DNA from: JANLSE01 sp038214135 | Lineage (GTDB): Bacteria; Chloroflexota; Chloroflexia; Chloroflexales; Roseiflexaceae | Reading direction: 5' to 3' | NCBI GenBank assembly: GCA_038214135.1 | Contig: JBBQSD010000029.1 | Coordinates: 1 to 54,526 of the forward strand | DNA: 54,526 nt | Notes under the pieces: generated by a model | Told to the model about the DNA's origin: nothing | What the model saw: the letters and a program-made list of their open reading frames with translations, nothing else | Databases searched by the model: none | In this document: positions 48,645 through 54,526 of the stretch, in pieces | Numbering within the stretch: position 1 is the stretch's first letter | Layout of the letters: the number at the start of each line of letters is the position of its first letter | Translations under genes and position numbers: made by a program

Positions 48645-50129
48645 ATGGTTCGCCTGCATCGCCTGCTGATGTTCCTGATCGTTGTGTTGGTGTGTAGCTT
48701 CCCTTTCAGTGTTTCTGCGCAAACACCGAGCATTGCAGATCGACTACGCGCACTGGCCCACGAAGCCGATGAGGGCGCAACTGCTGCACGAGCTGCGGAT
48801 GCAGCAGCGATTCAGCATACCTTCGATGAGGCCCACAAAGGCTGGGAGCTCTTTGAAGACGATCTGCGCGACAAAGATGCGGTTGGCTATACTGCAATTG
48901 AGCGGGCATTTGATACGCTCAAGCAAGCGTTGGCGGCAAAGCCGATTGATGCACAAATGGCACTAACCGGCTTTCAGCAACTCGATCTGGCTATCGACGA
49001 AACTATTGGCCGGATTACCGATGGTACTGCAACTGCGGCACCAGTAAGTAGCCCATCTGCCGTTCTGACCATGCTCAATAACGCTTCGGAGGCACTTTCT
49101 AGCGGGAATACGGCAATCGCACTCCAGCACGCCGAAACGGCCCAGGTTGCATGGCCGTCGATTGAAGGCGCAATCGCAACCAAATCACAGGCAGATTATC
49201 ATGCCATAGAAGATGATCTGAGCGCAGCAATTGCAGCTCTGAAAGCCTCCCCAGTTGATCAAGCCAAGGCTAGCGCTGCACTTGAGCGGCTACGCACAAC
49301 GCTCTCCCCATATACTGTGACCCAAAGCTATAACATGTTCGATGTAGCTGCTATTCTGCTTCGTGAAGGCCTGGAAGCGCTACTTGTGATTGTTGCGCTG
49401 CTCTCCTTCCTGCGCCGATCAGGCAATAGCGATAAGCGCGTATGGATCTGGGGTGGCGGCATCCTGGGCATTCTGGCCAGCATTGCCGTTGCATTTATTC
49501 TCCAGGCGATCTTCAGCAGCGCCAGCGCTGGCCAGAACCGCGAACTGATTGAGGGTGTAACGGGCCTGGTGGCCGCAGCAATGCTGTTCTATGTCTCATA
49601 CTGGCTACATAGCAATGCCAGTATGCACGCCTGGAAACGCTTTATCGATGAACGCACCACCCAGGCACTCGCACGGGGCAGCATGATCGGGTTGGCGCTA
49701 CTGTCATTTCTGGCCGTCTTCCGTGAGGGTGCCGAAACAGCCGTATTCTATCTTGGCATGGCCCCCTCAATCTCGTCCAGCGATCTGTTGGCCGGGCTAG
49801 GGCTTGGCATCGTAACACTAACGATTGCTGCCGTGCTGATGCTCGTGGCTGGCGTGAAATTGCCACTACGACTATTCTTCCGCGTGGCGGCGCTGCTGGT
49901 CTACTATCTGGGCTTCAAATTTGTTGGCACGGGCATCCATTCATTGCAAGTAGCGGGTATGTTACCAGCCTCGCCAATTGAAATGCCCGCCATTCCCCAA
50001 ATTGGTATCTTCCCAACCTGGGAATCGCTGCTCCCACAAATCCTGCTGATCACTGCCGCTGTGATCATCTTCCTGTATCTGCGCGGGCAGGAACGCAAGC
50101 TGCGCGGGCCTTCCATGGCCGCTGGGTAG
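48645..50129 (+). CDS. FTR1-family iron permease with duplicated helical N-domain
   Basis: A 494-residue high-affinity iron permease. A signal peptide (about 1-25, ending SVSAQ) precedes an extracytoplasmic helical domain made of two related units (about 26-122 and 143-223; GWELFE/AWPSIE, YTAIE/YHAIE). The membrane domain with about seven helices follows. Both REGxE iron-binding motifs are present: R240-EGLE and R360-EGAE. EfeU/FTR1 proteins move ferric iron after oxidation of Fe(II). No EfeO or EfeB neighbour exists, so the N-terminal domain may deliver iron. A strong terminator follows. Confidence 0.93.
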   Translation: MVRLHRLLMFLIVVLVCSFPFSVSAQTPSIADRLRALAHEADEGATAARAADAAAIQHTFDEAHKGWELFEDDLRDKDAVGYTAIERAFDTLKQALAAKPIDAQMALTGFQQLDLAIDETIGRITDGTATAAPVSSPSAVLTMLNNASEALSSGNTAIALQHAETAQVAWPSIEGAIATKSQADYHAIEDDLSAAIAALKASPVDQAKASAALERLRTTLSPYTVTQSYNMFDVAAILLREGLEALLVIVALLSFLRRSGNSDKRVWIWGGGILGILASIAVAFILQAIFSSASAGQNRELIEGVTGLVAAAMLFYVSYWLHSNASMHAWKRFIDERTTQALARGSMIGLALLSFLAVFREGAETAVFYLGMAPSISSSDLLAGLGLGIVTLTIAAVLMLVAGVKLPLRLFFRVAALLVYYLGFKFVGTGIHSLQVAGMLPASPIEMPAIPQIGIFPTWESLLPQILLITAAVIIFLYLRGQERKLRGPSMAAG

Positions 50130-50145
50130 GGTATCTTTTCAAACA

Positions 50146-50182
50146 AGAAGCGGGGTAGAGGAATATCCTCTACCCCGCTTCT
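50146..50182. terminator. Strong bidirectional terminator
   Basis: Perfect 16-base arms AGAAGCGGGGTAGAGG (50146-50161) and CCTCTACCCCGCTTCT (50167-50182) with a five-base loop lie between the convergent FTR1 and DUF59 genes. Leftward it is followed by TTTGAAAAG; rightward by CATTACAC. Confidence 0.85.
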
Positions 50183-50195
50183 CATTACACCTGCC

Positions 50196-50513
50196 CTAGA
50201 AAAAGCCTAGCTCATCACGGGCTTCCTGGGTCATCATGGATGGGTTCCAGAATGGCGTCCAGACAAGGTTAATCTGCACATCTTCGAGTAGTGGGTAGAC
50301 GGCATTCAGTCCCAATATTTCGCGGCGGGCCTGGTCCATAATCTGCGGGCCAGCCGGGCAAGCCGGCGTCGTCAATGTCATGTCGATGGCGATCTTCTTG
50401 CCATCATCCTGAACATCGACATTGTAGATCAACCCAAGATTGACGATATCGAGCCCGATTTCGGGATCATACACGTTCTTCAGTGCGCTGCGCACTAGTT
50501 CATCGGTTAACAT
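50196..50513 (-). CDS. DUF59/MIP18 metal-sulfur cluster assembly factor (SufT/PaaD-like)
   Basis: A 105-residue protein of the MIP18 (DUF59) family. Signature: VYDPEIGLDIVNLGLIY near the start, TTPACPAG with the conserved Cys, and the WTPFWNPSMMT C-terminal motif. Members (SufT, PaaD, human CIA2) help mature iron-sulfur proteins. It would serve Fe-S enzymes such as SdhB. It faces the iron permease gene across a shared terminator and sits 61 bases downstream of an MFS gene. Confidence 0.92.
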   Translation of the reverse strand: MLTDELVRSALKNVYDPEIGLDIVNLGLIYNVDVQDDGKKIAIDMTLTTPACPAGPQIMDQARREILGLNAVYPLLEDVQINLVWTPFWNPSMMTQEARDELGFF

Positions 50514-50574
50514 GGCCTACTCCATTCATCCACTTATACCTGGTTGTGTCTGGAGTTATGATACCACATTCTTT

Positions 50575-51846
50575 TCAAATGTGGCCGGTAGCATGTTCGG
50601 TTGTTCGTTCTGCTAGCGGTTGGCCACGGCCATCTTCCAACTGCATAATCGCTGGCGTGATCAGGCACACAACCAGGATGATCATGCAGGCAATTGCTCC
50701 AGTGATATACCAGGTCTGTACGCCGAATCTGTCGGAGAGTGGCCCGGCAATCGCTAATCCAATTGGTGAGAGGCTCATGGCGATGCTGCCCATCACAGTA
50801 AACACCCGCCCCTGCATCTCAGGGGCCACAATCGATTGAACAATAGCAAACAGCGATCCGTTCGCGATTGAAGACATGGCACCCATGACGCCCATTCCAG
50901 CAAGTGCTAATGGGAAAAGGTACGCTGGCGCCAGGCCAACCATAAAGGCACCAATTCCCAGGCCCGCAGCGCCCATAATCGTCGTGAGAATGCGGCGCTT
51001 AAAGCCACCCCACACACCAAGCAACACACCACCAGCGATCATGCCGATGCCCATGGCGGCTTCCATTGATGCGAGTTGGAACGGCCCACCAACGAAGTGG
51101 CGCGTCACAAGAATCGGCAGCAGCGAGAATGCTGGCACCAGCAGCAGATTCAAGACTGTTGCGAGAATAAGAATGGCCCGCAATCCTGCCCAGTTCCAGA
51201 TGTAACTCAGCCCGGCGCGAACATCCTGCAGCACGGTTCCAAGCTCGCCGATCCGCTCTGGGCGCGGAATATGGACGAGCGACATCGTTCCGACTGCGAT
51301 CAGTGCGGTGAATACGTCAATTGCCATCATTCCGGGCAATGGCAACAGCCCAACCAGCAGCGCACCCAATGGTGGAGCCACAATACTGCTAGCACCCTGC
51401 AACATCTGGTTCATGCCTGCCACACGGGTAAGCTGTTGTTCTGGAACCAGCAGCGATGTGGAGGCTTGCATAGCCGGGAAGTGAAATGCGCCAGCCAGCG
51501 AGCGGATAAACATGATTGTGTAGATATGCCAGAGTTGGATCGAACCACTCCAGAACAGAACTGCCAGTGTCGCGGCAGCCAACGCACCAACGCTATCGGC
51601 GGTGATCATCACCACCCGCCGATCCCAGCGATCCACGAGTGCCCCGGCGAATGGGCCGATCAACACGCCAGGGATCATCGTCATGATCGTTCCGAATGCC
51701 AGAACAGTCGCCGAACCAGTCGATTGCGTCAGCCACCAGATCAACCCGAACCCAGCCAGGCTACTGCCAAATAGTGAGAGCGCCTGCCCACCCCAGATCA
51801 GAAAGAAGCGCACTTTCCAGTTCGCCATATTCGCATTGATCGCCAT
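50575..51846 (-). CDS. MFS transporter (MFS_3 family)
   Basis: A 423-residue transporter with about 12 predicted helices. NWKVRFFLIWGGQALSLFGS and GPFAGALVDRWDRRVVM are typical of the MFS_3/EntS group of drug or siderophore exporters. The start at 51846 is decided by GGAGGT four bases upstream; longer frames lack one. It is the second member of this group in the window and differs clearly from the one at 45529-46782. The substrate is unknown. Confidence 0.9.
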   Translation of the reverse strand: MAINANMANWKVRFFLIWGGQALSLFGSSLAGFGLIWWLTQSTGSATVLAFGTIMTMIPGVLIGPFAGALVDRWDRRVVMITADSVGALAAATLAVLFWSGSIQLWHIYTIMFIRSLAGAFHFPAMQASTSLLVPEQQLTRVAGMNQMLQGASSIVAPPLGALLVGLLPLPGMMAIDVFTALIAVGTMSLVHIPRPERIGELGTVLQDVRAGLSYIWNWAGLRAILILATVLNLLLVPAFSLLPILVTRHFVGGPFQLASMEAAMGIGMIAGGVLLGVWGGFKRRILTTIMGAAGLGIGAFMVGLAPAYLFPLALAGMGVMGAMSSIANGSLFAIVQSIVAPEMQGRVFTVMGSIAMSLSPIGLAIAGPLSDRFGVQTWYITGAIACMIILVVCLITPAIMQLEDGRGQPLAERTTEHATGHI

Positions 51847-51936
51847 ACCTACCTCCGCTGTTATCGAAACTAGGCATAGTCTAGCGGAACGAGTGTAGGC
51901 AGGCATCGCCCGAAGGTAGAAGGAGAGGTAGAATAA

Positions 51937-54526
51937 TTAGAGAAGCTGGCGCTCGTGTGCCCGTGCGACAGCAGCAGTGCGGCTGGTTGTGTTGAGTTTG
52001 GCCAGAATATGGGTCAGGTGTTTCTTGACTGTATGCAGCGATACAACCAATCGTTTGGCAATATCCTGGTTCGATGCTCCTGTCGCAACCAATCGCAATA
52101 CCGCTAATTCACGTGCAGTCAATCGATCAGCCGATTGCGTGCTTGCCCGATTCAGAGTTATCGATTGTATTCCAGGATCGTTGCCAGTAAGCGGAAAGGC
52201 AGCCAACAGTTGCATCACATAGTTCTGCAGATCACTGGAAAATCGTGTGTCCTGATCCTCAAGCACGGTTCGCAGGAACTGGTGCATTGGTTCGCCCTCA
52301 TCAAGAAAGCAGCGTCGCATCCCACCTGGCCGAGCCTGTTCTAATGCCAGGCCAATTGCCACATATGCCTCATGAGCGCGGCCAGATTGCCAATATGCCA
52401 GCGCCGCAAGAATATTCGCACCAATCACTCGCCGTGTGTAGCCGCCCTGTTCTGCCAGCATCGCGATGCGTTTGATCAGCGTGATCGCTTCTGTAACCCG
52501 TCCCTGTGCAAGCTGCAAGCGTACCAGCAATTCATACTCAGCATAACGAACCGGATCGAGTTCACCATCAATACGCAGCCCTCGCTCTGTCAGACCACAC
52601 TCTGTTGCAGCCAGATTGCCCTGTTCAAAGGCCTCCCAGACCTCGCCAAGCTGCGCCCACCAGGTAATCTTTGCCACGTTATAGGCAATAGCTAACTCGC
52701 GTGATTTGCGGTGGGCTGCCAGTGCCCCGGCCATATCGCCACGTATCCGCAGAATCCGCCCATACAGATCATAGGCAGGGCACAGAATATCCGAATTCCA
52801 CCATTGTTCGCCCTTTTCCATAGCACTGTGGGTTAGTCGCTCACACTCCTCAAGGTTATTGCGTTCATAGCATATTTCTGCCAGGGCAACATGGATCATG
52901 GGAATCATCGTCAGCCGCTCGCCATAGCGTCCCGTAATCTGTTTTAGGAGCTGCCGTACCACAGATTCGGCCTCGATTGCACGCCCCTCACTAAGCAACA
53001 GATCCGATTCAACCAATTCCAGCCCATAGCCAGATAACAAGACGGCTGGATCTGGTAGGTAGCGCATATCGCGGCGCATTTGTTCAAAGATAGCCCACGC
53101 GCCACGCAGATTGCCGAGTGAGAGGTGGGCATTCACCAGATTGACAGCCATCAGGTAACGAACTGTTTTCTTCTCAGGGCCTAAGAGCGCCAGTGATCGT
53201 TGCCCAAGCTCGATCGATGCTGGTGAGTCACCCGTGATGCGCGCCACAAAGGATTGGATCGCAATAATCTCGCCAATCAATTCAGAATCTTCCGGCGATG
53301 CAATCGCTTCTGCCATGTCGATGGTCTGCTCAGCCCGACTGATCTGTATAGTTCCCAGAAAAGCCCAGGCTTCAGTCACAAGAATATGTGGTCGTGTCAG
53401 GCGTAACGTCTCTGGCAATGTGGCTAACCATCCAATCAAGGTTCGGATCTCACCACGCACCAACAGCATTGTTAGACCATGGCGCTCAATCAACTGCGCC
53501 GCAGCCACATATTCACCAGCAGCAATCGCATGGTTGATCGCTGGCGTGGCAAAATCCGTTGCGCCTGTCATCGCCTGCTGGCGATACCATTGCATTGCTC
53601 GCCGATGCAGATCGGTCATCAATTGCGGATGGGTTCGTTGAAGCTGCGCCTGCAGAGCATCTGCAAACAATTGATGGTAACGAAACCAGCGCCGTTCGGT
53701 ATCTAATGGCGTAATAAACAGGTTTGCACGCTCCAGGTAGCTCAGGAGTGTGGCTGATGTATACTGTGATGGCGAAAGCAAATCGCGCTGATCGCCAAGA
53801 ATGGCATCACACAACTCGCCACACAACCGATCCAGAATACTCGTCTGCAGCAGAAACTCCTGGATATGTGGCGGTTGGCGGCGCAAAATCTCATCAACAA
53901 GATAATCCAGAATATACGGGTGGCTACCAGAAATCTGCGCGACGAGGGCCGATTGTTCGCTTGGATTACCAGCCCGCAGAACTAAGCCAGCCAGATGCAA
54001 CCCAGCCGCCCAGCCCTCCGTTCGTTCGACCAATGCTCGTGCAGTATTCGGAGCCAACTCCTGTGCTGCAACCAGCGCCAGTAATTGAGCCGAATCATCA
54101 ATGGCGAAGCGCAGATCGTCTGCACGCAATTCGAGCAACTGGCCAGCTGCCCGCCAACGAGCCAGCGGAAGTGGCGGCTCAACACGGCTAGTCAGGATCA
54201 CATGCAGGCGCTGTGGTAGGCGATCAATCAGTAGTGTGAGCGCCTCGTGAATCAGCGGATTGGTCAAACAATGATAATCATCCAATATCAGCACAATCGG
54301 GATCGTTCGGCCAGGTGATGAGCGTGCAATCGCATTGATTAGGCCACTGACCAATCGATCAAGCTCGGGAGGGCGCGGTGCGCGAATGGCCGCCTCGGAT
54401 TCAAGTGCAGCCGGTTCATAGGCACCAAGAGCAGTGCAAATATAGCTCCACAGGCGGGCCGGGTCGTCATCTGCCGAATCGAGTGAAAGCCAGGCAATTG
54501 CCGCATGGTTTCCATGACGATGCTCG
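51937..54526 (-). CDS. MalT-like STAND/LuxR transcriptional regulator (5' end cut)
   Basis: The frame is open to the window edge, so the N-terminus with Walker A is missing; 862 complete codons (bases 54525-51940) before the stop are visible. The start of the visible part (AWLSLDSADDDPARLW) is the typical linker after Walker A in MalT-type STAND regulators. Walker B is VLILDDYH. A winged-helix-like block and then TPR-like repeats (about middle to C-terminal third) follow. The last 65 residues are a LuxR HTH (LTARELAVLRLVATGASNQDIAKRL, VKKHLTHILAKL). Such proteins bind an inducer and ATP, oligomerise and activate transcription. The likely target is unknown. Confidence 0.92.
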   Translation of the reverse strand, partial: EHRHGNHAAIAWLSLDSADDDPARLWSYICTALGAYEPAALESEAAIRAPRPPELDRLVSGLINAIARSSPGRTIPIVLILDDYHCLTNPLIHEALTLLIDRLPQRLHVILTSRVEPPLPLARWRAAGQLLELRADDLRFAIDDSAQLLALVAAQELAPNTARALVERTEGWAAGLHLAGLVLRAGNPSEQSALVAQISGSHPYILDYLVDEILRRQPPHIQEFLLQTSILDRLCGELCDAILGDQRDLLSPSQYTSATLLSYLERANLFITPLDTERRWFRYHQLFADALQAQLQRTHPQLMTDLHRRAMQWYRQQAMTGATDFATPAINHAIAAGEYVAAAQLIERHGLTMLLVRGEIRTLIGWLATLPETLRLTRPHILVTEAWAFLGTIQISRAEQTIDMAEAIASPEDSELIGEIIAIQSFVARITGDSPASIELGQRSLALLGPEKKTVRYLMAVNLVNAHLSLGNLRGAWAIFEQMRRDMRYLPDPAVLLSGYGLELVESDLLLSEGRAIEAESVVRQLLKQITGRYGERLTMIPMIHVALAEICYERNNLEECERLTHSAMEKGEQWWNSDILCPAYDLYGRILRIRGDMAGALAAHRKSRELAIAYNVAKITWWAQLGEVWEAFEQGNLAATECGLTERGLRIDGELDPVRYAEYELLVRLQLAQGRVTEAITLIKRIAMLAEQGGYTRRVIGANILAALAYWQSGRAHEAYVAIGLALEQARPGGMRRCFLDEGEPMHQFLRTVLEDQDTRFSSDLQNYVMQLLAAFPLTGNDPGIQSITLNRASTQSADRLTARELAVLRLVATGASNQDIAKRLVVSLHTVKKHLTHILAKLNTTSRTAAVARAHERQLL

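Noticed and set aside
1..54526. tRNA, rRNA, IS elements, prophage or integrase
   Set aside because: I looked for cloverleaf arms, rRNA-like stretches, transposase motifs and terminal inverted repeats with duplications and found none that hold; a tRNAscan or ISfinder run would settle it.

Overview
This window carries 39 protein-coding genes of an ordinary bacterial chromosome with moderate GC; I saw no tRNA, rRNA, CRISPR array or insertion sequence. Gene content points to a filamentous member of the Chloroflexota, probably class Chloroflexia (Herpetosiphon or Chloroflexales relatives). The signs are a B-type sdhCAB operon, tandem glgC paralogues, a soluble-adenylyl-cyclase-like ATPase, KP-43-like secreted proteases, Uma2 nucleases and many intergenic palindromic repeats. 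The assignment rests on recognised family style, not on a search.

Layout. 1-2.3 kb: a coupled pair (helical protein plus membrane-anchored phospholipase D-like protein) and an AT-hook protein. 2.6-8.1 kb: fabF with an extra N-terminus, facing a leftward four-gene cluster (AAE3-like acyl-CoA synthetase, LOG hydrolase, DUF58 protein, phosphosite-less receiver). 8.3-14.8 kb: a 1197-residue cyclase/ATPase/TPR protein divergent from two glgC genes, the second lacking catalytic residues. 15.1-19.1 kb: a secreted glycosidase-like protein and an Entner-Doudoroff-type pair (eda, kdgK). 19.2-26 kb: an amino-acid-oxidase-type flavoprotein, purC, a Uma2 nuclease, and a coupled operon purM, small anchored protein, amidase, alpha/beta hydrolase.

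26.3-30.1 kb: sdhC-sdhA-sdhB behind a good promoter and a long leader. 30.2-36.6 kb: a large polytopic membrane protein, a solitary ParB, then lepA with a parvulin lipoprotein. 36.6-45.4 kb: GH2 glycosidase, secreted subtilisin-like protease, orphan peptide/solute-binding lipoprotein, and an M20-fold protein that has lost most of its metal and catalytic residues. 45.5-54.5 kb: two MFS transporters, an APH-like phosphotransferase, a flavodoxin, an FTR1 iron permease, a DUF59 Fe-S assembly factor, and a MalT-like LuxR regulator cut by the window end.

Themes: carbon storage and sugar breakdown (glgC pair, eda/kdgK, GH2, secreted glycosidase-like protein), respiration and iron (sdh, FTR1, DUF59), purine synthesis (purC, purM), and extracellular protein use (S8 protease, solute-binding protein). 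The most interesting signals are paralogues or family members with altered active sites (second GlgC, M20 protein, receiver, aldolase) and a family of near-perfect hairpins placed at gene ends. No single cluster looks like a defence or mobile system.
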